Shown: positions 45,647-55,080 of the stretch, in pieces
Position numbering within the stretch: position 1 is the first letter of the stretch
How the letters are laid out: the number at the start of each line of letters is the position of its first letter
Made by a program: the position numbers and the translations under genes
Source: Nitriliruptoraceae bacterium
Lineage (GTDB): Bacteria; Actinomycetota; Nitriliruptoria; Nitriliruptorales; Nitriliruptoraceae
Direction of reading: 5' to 3'
DNA: 60,593 nucleotides
Assembly (NCBI GenBank): GCA_003563915.1
Contig: PWTE01000008.1
Location: forward strand, 1 to 60,593
Notes under the pieces: model-generated
Told to the model about the DNA's origin: nothing
Database searches by the model: none
Seen by the model: only the letters and a program-made list of their open reading frames with translations

Positions 45647-46357
45647 TCATGGCGTCGCCTCCTTCGCCACCAGAGCCACGCGATCGAGGAGGGCCAGGTC
45701 GTCTGGGAAGGTGACCTTCGCGGCGAAGGGCGATCCCGGTACGACGACGACGCGGCCCTCCCAGGTCCCGGACGCGATCGCCTCCTCGACGAGACGCAGT
45801 TCGTCCGTGGCGTCGATCTGTCGGGAGAGCACGTCGATGAGCACGTCGCTCCGGAAGACCTGCGGCGTCTGGACGGTCACCAACCCGTCACGGTCGACCG
45901 TCATCGCGACGCGATCCTCCTCGACCCGTTTCAGCGTGTCGGCGACCATCAGTGCCGGTGCCGCCGCCAGCACATCGTCGACGACGGCCGCAACCACGTC
46001 ACGGACCAGGTCGACAGGGACCAGCGGTCGGGCCGCATCGTGGAGCGCGACGACGGCGTGGCCCGGTCTCAGGGCGGCGACACCCGCCCGGACGCTCTGC
46101 GTCCGCGTGGCTCCACCGGTCACCAGCTCCGCCACCTCGCACCCGGCGAGGGCTGCGACGAACCGGTCGGCGGCTCCGTCGGGGATCACGACGACCGGAG
46201 GGGGGAGCCCTGCTGCGGCGATCCGCTCCACAGCCCAGACGATGAGCGGGCGGCCTCCGACCTCGAGCAGTGCCTTCGGTCGATCGGCTCCGACACGCTC
46301 CCCGGAGCCAGCGGCCACGACGACGCAGCCGACCGATCTGTTCGCCGGGAACCTCAC
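45647..46357 (-). CDS. ispD: 2-C-methyl-D-erythritol 4-phosphate cytidylyltransferase
   Basis: 236 residues. Nucleotide-binding VVAAGSGERVGADRPKAL near the N-terminus, GATRTQSVRAGV, HDAARPLV and VQTPQVFR, all IspD signatures. Transfers CMP to MEP; its product feeds IspE and then the adjacent IspF. GTG start. Transcribed together with ispF. Confidence 0.95.
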   Translation of the reverse strand: MRFPANRSVGCVVVAAGSGERVGADRPKALLEVGGRPLIVWAVERIAAAGLPPPVVVIPDGAADRFVAALAGCEVAELVTGGATRTQSVRAGVAALRPGHAVVALHDAARPLVPVDLVRDVVAAVVDDVLAAAPALMVADTLKRVEEDRVAMTVDRDGLVTVQTPQVFRSDVLIDVLSRQIDATDELRLVEEAIASGTWEGRVVVVPGSPFAAKVTFPDDLALLDRVALVAKEATP

Positions 46358-46422
46358 CTGACCACCGCCTGTCGCTGGACCGAACGGATGCTAACGGGCA
46401 CGGCGCTGCCGTCAGGAAGGGG

Positions 46423-49400
46423 TCACCGCCAGCGGTCGAAGGCGTAGCTCTTGGCGCGGCGGGGTGGACCGGCCCGGGCTTCCAGCAGGATGCGGCGGCC
46501 CTCGTCGCTACGGGTGTAGGTGAGCGTCCCGCCCCCGACGTACCGTGCCCACGCGGCCGCGAAGGTCTCGGCACGTTGCCGGTTGACCCCGAGGACGTCG
46601 GGGACGGGGTGGTAGCTGGGGCGACGGGTGCGCCGGCGTCCGAACGCTCGCAGTGCCAGCCACAGGCCGGCGAGCGGCAGCGACGGCAGCCGGGCGTCGG
46701 TGCGACGGATCACGTAGCGGGGATCCCCGATCGGGCCCAGGACCTGCCGGTAGGCGGCCGTGAAGGTGACCGCGTCCTCGCCCCGCGCCTGGTCCAGCAC
46801 CACGTCCAGGGTCCCGTCCGGCACGGCGCGCACCCGGATCGCTCGCTGGTCGAGGTGGGGCGAGACCAGCTCTGCCTCCTGGAGCGCTTCGAGGACCGCC
46901 CAACCGACGTCCCGCAGGATCGCGTCGGGTGGCTCCTCCACGATGAGCAGGCGCCACAGCTCACGGAACGTCTCACGGTTGCGCACGATGACGAACGCGG
47001 CCGCGGTGATGGCCAGGGGCAGGGCCGCAGCCAGCACGGGGAACCCCTCCAGGAACCCGTAGCCCGCCATCATGAACGCCGCCAGCAGCACGAGGCCCGC
47101 GCGGCGGACCAGGCGGCGGAGCGTGTCCGTCACGGTGTGGACGGTGCGGATCGTCAGGTCCTCGACGGACAGGCGGGGCGTGCGGTACTCGAAGTTGTCG
47201 TAGCCGTCGCCGATCCCCCACCAGTCGTAGGACCGGTCACGCCGTCCGATCGCCCGGCGGCTACGCCCTGTATGGCGGCTGAACCCGATCCTGTCCCATG
47301 GCCGGAACGCGATGTCGCCTGCCAGCTCGGGCGAGACGTGGACCACCCCACGCGCGATCTGCCCCCGCACCGAGGTGTCGATCCCCGGCAGCGCATCGAT
47401 GGTGCTGCCCTCACCGGCCGCCGCGGCGACCCCCATCGCCTGGGAGATCAGTTCGCGTCCGGGGCTCGGTGGGACGACCCCCCAGAGCTGACCGTGGCGA
47501 CGTACGAAACGGCGCAGGTCGACGTCACCCCGAGGGTGGTCGGTCGCGACGCACACCACGTCCCAGTTGTGGGACACCTTGCGCGGCCATGACGGGTCCA
47601 GCCGGATCGACCGCCCCCGCAGCTGCTGCACCGAGGTGGAGGTCGTCACCGCCGTCAGATCGACCAGGGTGTTGAGTGCGAGCGCATCCCACCCCTCCCC
47701 GAACAGCCCGCGGGTTCCCACCAGGCACCGGGTCGCGCCGGACTCGAACACCTCGGTGAGCAGGCGGACGTAGGTGGCGGAGGACCATGCCGGCCCCTCA
47801 CCGACGATCTCCAGCACGCGTGGATCGTCGGTCGGGAGGGAGCGACAGCGGGCATCCAAGCCGTCCTCCAGCAACTGGGCGTTCAGTGCGGCCAGCAGCT
47901 CGTCGCCATGGCCCGCGTCGACCAGCACGGTCCGTCCCGTGATCATCATCGGGTCGAGCGCCTCGGTCCGCGGGTCGTCGATCAGGCTGTGGAAGGCTCG
48001 GAAGGCGCTCCCGGCGTCGTCGGCCAGTGGCGCGGCCGAGCGGGCCACCGCCGAGGAAGCCGTCGCGAAGTCGGTGACCACGACCGCACGGAGATGCGTC
48101 CCGAGGTCGTCGGCTTCCTCCGCCAGCAGCTCGACGACCGCGTGGTCCTTGGCCTCGGAGAAGGCCAGCACCAGGTCCCCGACCGAACGTCCCTGCCGCA
48201 ACCCTCGCTCGGTCAGGCTGATGCCGAACCCGGCCAAGGCGTCACGCAGCTGCGTGAGCAGCGCGTGGTCCTCCGGGTCTGCGCTGATCGCCAGCACATC
48301 CAGCCCGTAACGCTCCAGGAGCAGGAGCTCGTCCTCGAAGGTGAGCGGCGCTTCGGCCTCCTCCGGCAGCGGCACCCGGCGTTGCCAGGCACCGCGGGTC
48401 CGCAGTAGCCGGATGGCCGCGACGGTCCGCAGCGGCGCGGCGGACAGCTGGTCGGCGAGGTGCTGGGCCGGATCGGGGCCCCCGTCGGCACCGGCTACCT
48501 CGCCGTCACCGAAGGCCAGGGAGCGGGCGAAACCGGTGAGCCGATCGTCCCCGAGCAGCGTGGCCAGCACACCCCGCAGGGCACCGGTGGCGTCGTCCAG
48601 GACGCGTTGCTCGGCGTCGGTCGGCTCGACGAACCACACCAGGTCGCGCCACGGGGCGAGGTCGCCCTCCTTGACCACCGCCGGGGTCGGCACCTCGAAG
48701 GTGACCTCACCGAGGATGCCCATGTAGTTGTCGTAGGAGCGGCGGTCGTCGGGGTCGGGCAGCGTCGCGGTCAGCCCGATCACCTGCACGTCGTCGCCCA
48801 GCCGCTCCAGCAGCGCCCGCACGACCATCGCCCAGTGGTCGAGCAGGTGGTGACACTCATCCAGGATGATCGTGCCGACCCCGTGCTCCGCCAGCCGGTT
48901 GAACAGGGCCCGGGCGTTCGGGTGCAGCAGCGGGAGGACCCCACCCCGGTCGATCAGACGCCGGCGCTCGGCCCGCAGGTAACGGGCCAGCTCGCGGCGG
49001 TGGTTCGCGGGATGGTCCGCCGCCATGCGCTCGATGCGGGCGAGCGCCGTCTCCCGGTCGCGCACGTGGTCACCGTCAACGAGCTGCGCGATCCACGCCT
49101 CCTGTGCTGCGGTGCGCAGGGCCTCATCCGCGGCGTCCAACACGCCCAGCCGCTGGTAGGTCAGCGAGGTGACGGTGGCGGGCGCCTGGGGATCGTCGCT
49201 GCTGATCTCGCGTGCGACGTCATCCGCGACGAACAGGGCCAGCTGCGTGCGCCACTGGGCCGCGATGGTGGTCGTCGGGGAGAGCACCAGGGTTGGCCGG
49301 ACCCGCTGGCGTGCCAACTCGAGCCCCAGGATCGTCTTGCCGGACCCCGGTGGGGCGACGAGGTGCAGACGTTCGACCTCGTGGCGGGTGTCGGGGTCCT

Positions 49401-49506
49401 CGGAGAGCTGGGCGATGCGGGCCAGGGCGAGCTGCTGGTAGGTCCGCCAGGGGTAGCGGAAGGACATGCCCGGGAACGCGGTCGCGGCTTCCGCCCCCGC
49501 GCTCAC
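46423..49506 (-). CDS. Large SF2 helicase with C-terminal membrane segments
   Basis: 1,027 residues. Walker A APPGSGKT (51-58), motif Ia LVLSPTTTIAAQW, motif II DECH (about 213-216), motif III LTATLPDPDD, and a C-terminal helicase lobe with GTRGLFGEGWDAL and QQLRGRSIRLDPSWPRK (motif VI). After the helicase core come two hydrophobic segments (about 797-840, LVLLAAFMMAGYGFLEG and LAAALPLAITAAAFVIV) and a soluble tail of about 190 residues without recognised fold. Membrane segments in an SF2 helicase are unusual. It sits between carD and ispD. GTG start; an ATG 39 bases further in is possible. Confidence 0.8.
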   Translation of the reverse strand: MSAGAEAATAFPGMSFRYPWRTYQQLALARIAQLSEDPDTRHEVERLHLVAPPGSGKTILGLELARQRVRPTLVLSPTTTIAAQWRTQLALFVADDVAREISSDDPQAPATVTSLTYQRLGVLDAADEALRTAAQEAWIAQLVDGDHVRDRETALARIERMAADHPANHRRELARYLRAERRRLIDRGGVLPLLHPNARALFNRLAEHGVGTIILDECHHLLDHWAMVVRALLERLGDDVQVIGLTATLPDPDDRRSYDNYMGILGEVTFEVPTPAVVKEGDLAPWRDLVWFVEPTDAEQRVLDDATGALRGVLATLLGDDRLTGFARSLAFGDGEVAGADGGPDPAQHLADQLSAAPLRTVAAIRLLRTRGAWQRRVPLPEEAEAPLTFEDELLLLERYGLDVLAISADPEDHALLTQLRDALAGFGISLTERGLRQGRSVGDLVLAFSEAKDHAVVELLAEEADDLGTHLRAVVVTDFATASSAVARSAAPLADDAGSAFRAFHSLIDDPRTEALDPMMITGRTVLVDAGHGDELLAALNAQLLEDGLDARCRSLPTDDPRVLEIVGEGPAWSSATYVRLLTEVFESGATRCLVGTRGLFGEGWDALALNTLVDLTAVTTSTSVQQLRGRSIRLDPSWPRKVSHNWDVVCVATDHPRGDVDLRRFVRRHGQLWGVVPPSPGRELISQAMGVAAAAGEGSTIDALPGIDTSVRGQIARGVVHVSPELAGDIAFRPWDRIGFSRHTGRSRRAIGRRDRSYDWWGIGDGYDNFEYRTPRLSVEDLTIRTVHTVTDTLRRLVRRAGLVLLAAFMMAGYGFLEGFPVLAAALPLAITAAAFVIVRNRETFRELWRLLIVEEPPDAILRDVGWAVLEALQEAELVSPHLDQRAIRVRAVPDGTLDVVLDQARGEDAVTFTAAYRQVLGPIGDPRYVIRRTDARLPSLPLAGLWLALRAFGRRRTRRPSYHPVPDVLGVNRQRAETFAAAWARYVGGGTLTYTRSDEGRRILLEARAGPPRRAKSYAFDRWR

Positions 49507-49515
49507 CGGCGGTGG

Positions 49516-50007
49516 TCAGCCCTGCGCTTGCGCGAGGGTGTCCTCGACGAGCTGCTCGGCCTGCTCCTCGTCCTTCTTGATCGCCACCGCGAGTTCGGAC
49601 AGCAGGATCTGCTTGGCCTTGGTCAGCATGCGCTTCTCGCCGGCGGAGAGGCCCTTGTCCTTCTCGCGGGTGGCGAGGTTCCGGACCACCTCGGCGACCT
49701 GGTAGATGTCCCCGGAGCGCAGCTTCTCGTAGTTGGCCTTGAAGCGACGCGACCAGTTGCCCGCGGCCTTGCCCTCGGGTTCGCGCAGGACGTCGAGCAC
49801 CTGCTCGACCTCCTTCTTGGAGACCACGTTACGGATGCCGACCTCCTCGCAGGAGTCCGCCGGCACCATCAGCGTCAGGTCACCGTAGGTGAGGCGCAGG
49901 ACGAGGTACTCGCGGTTCTCGCCCTTGAGTTCACGTTCCTCCTTGCGCTCGATCACCGCGGCACCGTGGTGGGGGTAGATGACCGTGTCGCCGACGCTGT
50001 AGGCCAT
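49516..50007 (-). CDS. carD: CarD-family RNA polymerase-binding regulator
   Basis: 163 residues. N-terminal Tudor-like RNAP-interaction domain (about 1-60, YSVGDTVIYPHHGAAVIE), C-terminal helical DNA-binding domain with the conserved Trp in AAGNWSRRFKANYEKL. It stabilises open promoter complexes, notably at rRNA promoters. Preceded by a long leader and a good sigma70-type promoter. Confidence 0.96.
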   Translation of the reverse strand: MAYSVGDTVIYPHHGAAVIERKEERELKGENREYLVLRLTYGDLTLMVPADSCEEVGIRNVVSKKEVEQVLDVLREPEGKAAGNWSRRFKANYEKLRSGDIYQVAEVVRNLATREKDKGLSAGEKRMLTKAKQILLSELAVAIKKDEEQAEQLVEDTLAQAQG

Positions 50008-50550
50008 GGATCGTCTGCTCCTTGCGAGGGGGGTCCGTGCAGGACCGAGGGACAGGCCGCGATCGCGGCAGGTGGCAGGGTGGGGACACCGGCCCGGACG
50101 TAGCTAGTGCTTGCTCCTGGTGGCGCAGCAGGCGCCGGCGTGACGTGGGCGGTGCAGGGGGGTCGGAACCCGAAGGGCCCCGGACACACGACGAGGTTGG
50201 TTCCGGTCGGCCAGCCACTGGAGGTCAGTGGGCAGACTGAACCGGGGCAGATCATCGGTCACGCGGGATGGCTCCGATGTTCATACGGACGGACCGTGGA
50301 GCGTTGCGGTTGGTCGCTCTCCGACTCCCCCACAGACGCGCCGGATCTCTCTCCGCAACCTCCGTCGTGTGGGCTGAACAGGCCCTGATTCTAGCACAGA
50401 GCTTGGGGCAGACTCAACCGCACCGTGGGCGCATCTTCCCAGGTCAGAGGGGGTTTCTCGAACCGATCCGGGCGATTTGGCCGGGCGAGCGCGATGGGGT
50501 CGTTCCTACTACCGGTGTCGCAGCCACCACTGAGCGTGTCGTGTGGGCGC
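50008..50550. other. carD leader and carD/disA intergenic region
   Basis: About 540 nt without a gene. It contains the carD promoter (50388-50417), giving a leader of about 370 nt, long enough for post-transcriptional control. No riboswitch or terminator recognised. The disA stop lies at 50551 on the same strand. Confidence 0.5.
50388..50417 (-). promoter_or_regulatory. carD promoter
   Basis: Minus-strand -35 TTGAGT (plus 50412-50417), 18-base spacer, -10 TAGAAT (plus 50388-50393). Both hexamers differ little from consensus in otherwise GC-rich DNA. Confidence 0.6.
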
Positions 50551-51612
50551 TCACGCGTAGCGGTCCAGGAGGCTCGCTTCCGCCATCCGACGGAGACCAT
50601 CCTGGATCGTGCGGGCTCGTGATTCGCCGACGCCCTCGACCTGGTCGAGTTCGGAGATCGTGGCCTCCATGATCCGGGGCAGGCTGCCGAAACGGTCCAC
50701 CAGCCGATCCACGACCGCCCCCGGGAGGCGTGGGATACGGGAGAGGAGCCGGTAGCCCCGCGGGGTGACGGGTTGCTCGAGCTGATCCACGTCGTAGGCG
50801 AGCATCTCCGCGACACGCTCGGCATCCAGCAGGTCGTCGGTCGACAGCTCGGCCACGTCCTTCAGGACCCGGGTCAGCTTGCGTCGTCGGTCTCCGAGGT
50901 AGTCGCGCACGACCAGCTCACGTTCGTCGGCGACCGACGCCACCAGTTCGTCGAGCTGTAGCTCGATCAGCCGCCCCTCGGTCCCGAGTTCGACCACGTG
51001 CTCGGCCACCTCGCCGGCGATCCTGCGCATCATCTCTGCCCGCTGCAGGGTCAGCACCACGTCGCGGACGGTGACCGCGTCCTCGACCTCGCGGGCCGAG
51101 AGAGCCGACGACACCTCGTCCAGCCGGAACCGGTAGCGCTCCAGGGTGGACAGCGCCTGGTTCGCCCGGAACAGCAGTGCCGAGACCTCCTCCAGGGTCC
51201 GCTTGGTCTCGCCGTGGTAGACGGTCACGACGCCCATGGACTCGGACACCGTGATCATCGCCTGACCGGTCTGCTTCGCCGTCCGCTCCGCGGAGCGGTG
51301 GCGGGTCCCGGTCTCGGTGGTGGCGATCGACGGATCCGGCACGAGGTGGACGTTGGCCCGCAGCACCCGCGTGGCACCAGCATCGAGGACGATCGCCCCG
51401 TCCATCTTGGCCAGCTCGGCGATGCGCTGCGCGGTGGCGGCGATGTCGATGACGAACCCACCAGAGACCAGGGGCTCCACCTCCGGGGTCCAGCCGATCA
51501 CGATCAGTGCACCACGGCCGGAACGGATGATGCGTTCGATGCCTTCCCGCAGCTCGGATCCAGGAGCGAGCAGCGCCAGTACCTCGCGCCGCGCCTCCTC
51601 GCTCACCGTCAC
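50551..51612 (-). CDS. disA: DNA integrity scanning diadenylate cyclase
   Basis: 353 residues. The N-terminal DAC domain makes c-di-AMP from two ATP: DGAIVLDAG (71-79) and GTRHR (102-106) are the catalytic motifs. A helical linker and a C-terminal helix-hairpin-helix DNA-binding domain (about 285-345, PRLPGAVVDRLVDRFGSL and VEGVGESRART) follow. It scans DNA and slows synthesis at branched intermediates. GTG at 51612 has GGAGG 7 bases upstream; the frame extends 22 codons further without similarity. radA, its common neighbour, is absent. Confidence 0.95.
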   Translation of the reverse strand: MTVSEEARREVLALLAPGSELREGIERIIRSGRGALIVIGWTPEVEPLVSGGFVIDIAATAQRIAELAKMDGAIVLDAGATRVLRANVHLVPDPSIATTETGTRHRSAERTAKQTGQAMITVSESMGVVTVYHGETKRTLEEVSALLFRANQALSTLERYRFRLDEVSSALSAREVEDAVTVRDVVLTLQRAEMMRRIAGEVAEHVVELGTEGRLIELQLDELVASVADERELVVRDYLGDRRRKLTRVLKDVAELSTDDLLDAERVAEMLAYDVDQLEQPVTPRGYRLLSRIPRLPGAVVDRLVDRFGSLPRIMEATISELDQVEGVGESRARTIQDGLRRMAEASLLDRYA

Positions 51613-51751
51613 CTGCTCACCTCCGAATCGCTGATCCGTCGGCCCGCCTCGCGTGCTCGAACGCCCCCGCGCGGACACCGCGCGCGAGCGTAGCGGTCGG
51701 ATGACCTCCCTCGCGAGCGGCCGTGCCCCCGAAGGCTGGTCGCGTGCCGGA

Positions 51752-53305
51752 TCAGGCCTGGAGCCAACGGCGGAGCACTCCGGCGTGCTCCGGCAGCATG
51801 AACCGATCGACGCTCACCGCCACCTCACGGATGTCGCGGAGGAAGTCGCGGTGCCCGCCGGATGCGGGGTCCTCCGAGGTTCCGATCGCGTGTGCCAGGA
51901 CCAGCCGGGCTTCGCTCCCGTCCGACTTGACCCTGAGCACCCGACCGAGGCGCTGCACCATCTGACGACGGGTGCGGAAGGCGGCCAGGACCACCGCGAC
52001 GTCGGCATCCGGGACGTCGATGCCCTCGTCCAGCACCCGAGGAGCGACCACGACATCGAGGTTCCCGCGCCGGAACTGCGCCAGGCGGATCCGACGGCGT
52101 TGCTTCGTGAGCCCTCCGTGGACGGTCTCGGCGCGCACGCCCGTGCCGGCCAGGGCCCGCGCGGCGGCCTCCGCCTGCTCGACGGTGTCGGTGAAGACCA
52201 GAGACCGTCGCGGGCGCAGTGCCGGGCCAAGCGCGGTGCACAGCTGCAGCTTCGCGGTGGCGGTCGCCGCCACGTCGCGCCGTTCACGGACCCGCACCAG
52301 GTACTCACGACACGCGCGCACCTGCGGACCGTCACGACCGTCACGTTCGGCGTCGGAGACCACCGCGGCGACCGCGGCGAACAGCTCACGTGGCGCTCGA
52401 GGCATCCCGAGACCTCCGACCAACTCCCCGTGCAACCGCTTGACGCGCGCGTCGGCCGCGTCGTGGGCGGCGCGTTCAGTCTCGGAGAGCGCCACCCCGG
52501 TCAGGGCGATCCGGAAGGGTGCGACCGCACCATCCGCCACCGCACGGTCGTAGCCGTAGCGGTACACGACGTCACCGAAGTAGGGCTCGAGCACCTCGGC
52601 GAGCCCGTCGTCGCCCCGCTCGTAGGTCGCGGTCAGAGCGAGCCGAAGGACGAAGACCTCATGGAGTGCCGCACCCCAGGTCGGTGCGCCGTAGCGGTGG
52701 GCCTCGTCGGCGACCAACAGGCCAGGCGTGCCCGGAGGCAGGTCGACCGGCACCGCGGCGGCCGAGTGCGGGGTCGCTACGAGGACCTCGCGGGAGAACA
52801 GGTCGTCGTCGCAGCCACCACCGAGTCGCCCGACCCGCAGGTCGGGCACGACCGCGCGGAGCTCACGGACCCACTGGTCCTGCAGTTCCAGGGTCGGGAC
52901 CAGCACCAGGGTCCGGGCGCCACGATCGGCGACCGCGCGGATCGCGGCCATCGCCAGGCGGGTCTTGCCGGTCCCGGTCACCGCCTCCACGACCCCGTGC
53001 CCCTGGGCCGACCAGGAGGCCAGGGCCTCCGCCTGCCAGGGACGCAGTTCCATCGCCGCGAGCTCTGCACGTGTGTCACTGGTCGCGTGGTCCGGGCCGG
53101 GCGCGTCAGCGGCGGGGGCGAGCTCCCAGTGCTCCCGACCGAGTACCTCGGTACGCACGAACCGTCCGTCCTGCTGCAGGAGCCGTTCGATCCTGGCGCG
53201 GGAGACCCCGTGCCCGCCCGCGCGACGCACCACCTCGACGAGATCGCGGACCGTCAGCTCCCCGCGCTGCGCCAGGGCGTCGTGCACGAGCCCGGCCAGA
53301 TCCAC
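51752..53305 (-). CDS. XPB/SSL2-like SF2 helicase
   Basis: 517 residues. N-terminal winged-helix-like domain (about 1-62), Q-motif region LRPWQAEAL, Walker A TGTGKT (110-115), DEAH box in LLVADEAHRYG, LALTATYERGD (motif III), and a second lobe with TVHGGLTKQRRR and QMVQRLGRVLRVK (motif VI). Probably a DNA helicase or translocase in repair; it lies between disA and mutY. GTG start, 3 bases after the mutY stop. Confidence 0.88.
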   Translation of the reverse strand: MDLAGLVHDALAQRGELTVRDLVEVVRRAGGHGVSRARIERLLQQDGRFVRTEVLGREHWELAPAADAPGPDHATSDTRAELAAMELRPWQAEALASWSAQGHGVVEAVTGTGKTRLAMAAIRAVADRGARTLVLVPTLELQDQWVRELRAVVPDLRVGRLGGGCDDDLFSREVLVATPHSAAAVPVDLPPGTPGLLVADEAHRYGAPTWGAALHEVFVLRLALTATYERGDDGLAEVLEPYFGDVVYRYGYDRAVADGAVAPFRIALTGVALSETERAAHDAADARVKRLHGELVGGLGMPRAPRELFAAVAAVVSDAERDGRDGPQVRACREYLVRVRERRDVAATATAKLQLCTALGPALRPRRSLVFTDTVEQAEAAARALAGTGVRAETVHGGLTKQRRRIRLAQFRRGNLDVVVAPRVLDEGIDVPDADVAVVLAAFRTRRQMVQRLGRVLRVKSDGSEARLVLAHAIGTSEDPASGGHRDFLRDIREVAVSVDRFMLPEHAGVLRRWLQA

Positions 53306-53308
53306 CGG

Positions 53309-54184
53309 TCAGGCCGGCAGCGCGAGTTGGCCATCGACGTACTCGGCCAGTCCCTCGCCCACCAGCCCGTCGGCCACCCGGTGCGCCCGTTCGGGGTCGT
53401 CGGTCCAACCCGCGACGTCGGGCAGCCGCACGACCTCGATCGGCCCGGTCCGCAGTGCCTGGACGATCCGCCCGCGGGCCTGACGGTCGGAGCCCTCGAA
53501 GGTGCTCTGACGGCCCGAAGCGCCGGCGGTGCCGACGGCCGGATCTGGCGCAGGGAACCCTGCGACGGCCCACGCACACCCGGTGCGTAGCGGGCAGCCG
53601 CCACAGTCAGGTGCGCGCTTGGTGCAGACCATCGCACCGAGGTCCAGGACGGCCTGGTTCCACGCCCACCCGTGGCCCTCGGGTACCTGCGCGTCCGCGA
53701 GCACCTGCGCGCGTCGCGGGCTCAGTCGCTCGCCGGCGACCGCGCGGGACAGGAAGCGCGCCGCGTTGGTATCGACCACGCCGTGATCCCGCTCGAAGGC
53801 GAAGGCCAGCACCGCACGGGCCGTGTAGGGCCCGACCCCGGGCAAGGCGAGCAGCAGGTCCAGCTCAGCAGGGACCTGGCCGCCGTGCGCGGCGACGATG
53901 GCGGTGGCCGCGCGGTGCAGGTTCAGTGCGCGGCGGTTGTAGCCCAGGCCCTCCCACGCCCTCAGCACCTCGCCGGGAGCAGCGTCGGCGCACGCGGCGG
54001 GGTCGGGGAACCGCTCGAGGAAGGCGAGGTAGCGCGGGACCACCCGATCGACCTGGGTCTGCTGCAGCATGAGTTCCGAGACCAGGATCGCCCACGGGTC
54101 CCGGGTGCGCCGCCACGGCAGGTCGCGGCGGACCTGCTCGCCCCACGCGAGCAGTCGTCGTCGAAGCGGGGTCGTGAGGGGCAC
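53309..54184 (-). CDS. mutY: A/G-specific adenine glycosylase
   Basis: 291 residues. Removes adenine mispaired with 8-oxoguanine. Catalytic Glu in SELMLQQTQVDRV, HhH-GPD LPGVGPYTARAVLAFAF, catalytic Asp in HGVVDTNAAR, and the iron-sulfur cluster C-x6-C-x2-C-x5-C (CTKRAPDCGGCPLRTGC). It is shorter than E. coli MutY and has no obvious NUDIX-like C-terminal domain, as in other actinobacterial versions. GTG start; nearly abuts the helicase gene. Confidence 0.94.
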   Translation of the reverse strand: MPLTTPLRRRLLAWGEQVRRDLPWRRTRDPWAILVSELMLQQTQVDRVVPRYLAFLERFPDPAACADAAPGEVLRAWEGLGYNRRALNLHRAATAIVAAHGGQVPAELDLLLALPGVGPYTARAVLAFAFERDHGVVDTNAARFLSRAVAGERLSPRRAQVLADAQVPEGHGWAWNQAVLDLGAMVCTKRAPDCGGCPLRTGCAWAVAGFPAPDPAVGTAGASGRQSTFEGSDRQARGRIVQALRTGPIEVVRLPDVAGWTDDPERAHRVADGLVGEGLAEYVDGQLALPA

Positions 54185-54279
54185 CGGCGCACCGATCGTG
54201 CGGTCATCGGTCGGGACGGCACCAGCCGACCCCGTCCTGCGGGAGGGCCATGCCTTCCGGCCCGTGAGGGGCGCGGAGG

Positions 54280-55038
54280 TTAGCGGTCCGGGCCGAGCAC
54301 CGCCGTGACGGCATCGGCGATGAGGTCGGTCGCGCGGACATCGGACACCTGCGGCTCGCCATCGCCCCGTTGGGTCCCGTACCGACCGAACTGGGCGTGG
54401 TTCACGCCCTCGAGCTCCACCACGATCGCGTCGGCGGGGAGACGGTCACGGCGAGCGGCGAGATCGTCAGGGGCCGCCAGCCCGTCTCTCGATCCGGCGA
54501 TCGACAGCACCGTCAGGTCGTCGCGGTCATCGAGTCCCGCACCAGCCGTCGGGAACGCTGCCCAGAGGATCACGCCACGCAGCTCGCCGGGCGCGGTACC
54601 TCCGGCGTAGGACGTCGCCATCGCCCCGCCCAGCGAGTGCCCCCCGACCCACCAGTGCTGCACGCCGGGGTTCGCCTCCCGGATCCGCTGCGCCCGACCC
54701 GGTGCCAGGACGGCCAGCCGCAGCGGCATATCGGGGATGTGCACGCTGACACCCGTCGCTCGGACGATCGGGGCCCACGTCGGCAGGTAGGCCTCGGGCG
54801 GGACCGCAGCGCCCGGGTAGAAGACCACCGCCGCGTCGCCGGGAGCGGCGGCGTGGCGGAGCACGACCCCGTGATCGGCGTCGACCACCTCGACGTCGCT
54901 GGAACTCCGGATCTCGGCGACCGCCGTGGCGTCGGCGTCGGGCAGGGCGATCCACCACCAGGTCAGCAGCGCGACCGCCGCGGCGACGAGCGCGGCCAGC
55001 ATCCACAGCAGGACGCGGGCCCACCGACGCTGACGCAT
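54280..55038 (-). CDS. Membrane-anchored alpha/beta hydrolase
   Basis: 252 residues. One N-terminal transmembrane helix (about 9-31) then a hydrolase domain of the dienelactone/lipase-like class: VVFYPGAAVPPEAYLPT, nucleophile Ser in VGGHSLGGAMATSYAG, acid near GSRDGLAAPDD and base His in VNHAQFGRYG. An extracytoplasmic esterase or lipase-like enzyme is likely; the substrate is unknown. Confidence 0.85.
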   Translation of the reverse strand: MRQRRWARVLLWMLAALVAAAVALLTWWWIALPDADATAVAEIRSSSDVEVVDADHGVVLRHAAAPGDAAVVFYPGAAVPPEAYLPTWAPIVRATGVSVHIPDMPLRLAVLAPGRAQRIREANPGVQHWWVGGHSLGGAMATSYAGGTAPGELRGVILWAAFPTAGAGLDDRDDLTVLSIAGSRDGLAAPDDLAARRDRLPADAIVVELEGVNHAQFGRYGTQRGDGEPQVSDVRATDLIADAVTAVLGPDR

Positions 55039-55080
55039 CCGCTTCCTCCCGTCGCCCTGCCACCGTCCGGCTGCCTGCCC

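Noticed and set aside
48460-50103. Plus-strand frame of 547 codons
   Set aside because: Antisense to the membrane-linked helicase and carD; no family signature.
53309-54184. mutY regarded as truncated because it lacks the C-terminal 8-oxoguanine domain
   Set aside because: All catalytic and iron-sulfur residues are intact and short forms are usual in actinobacteria.
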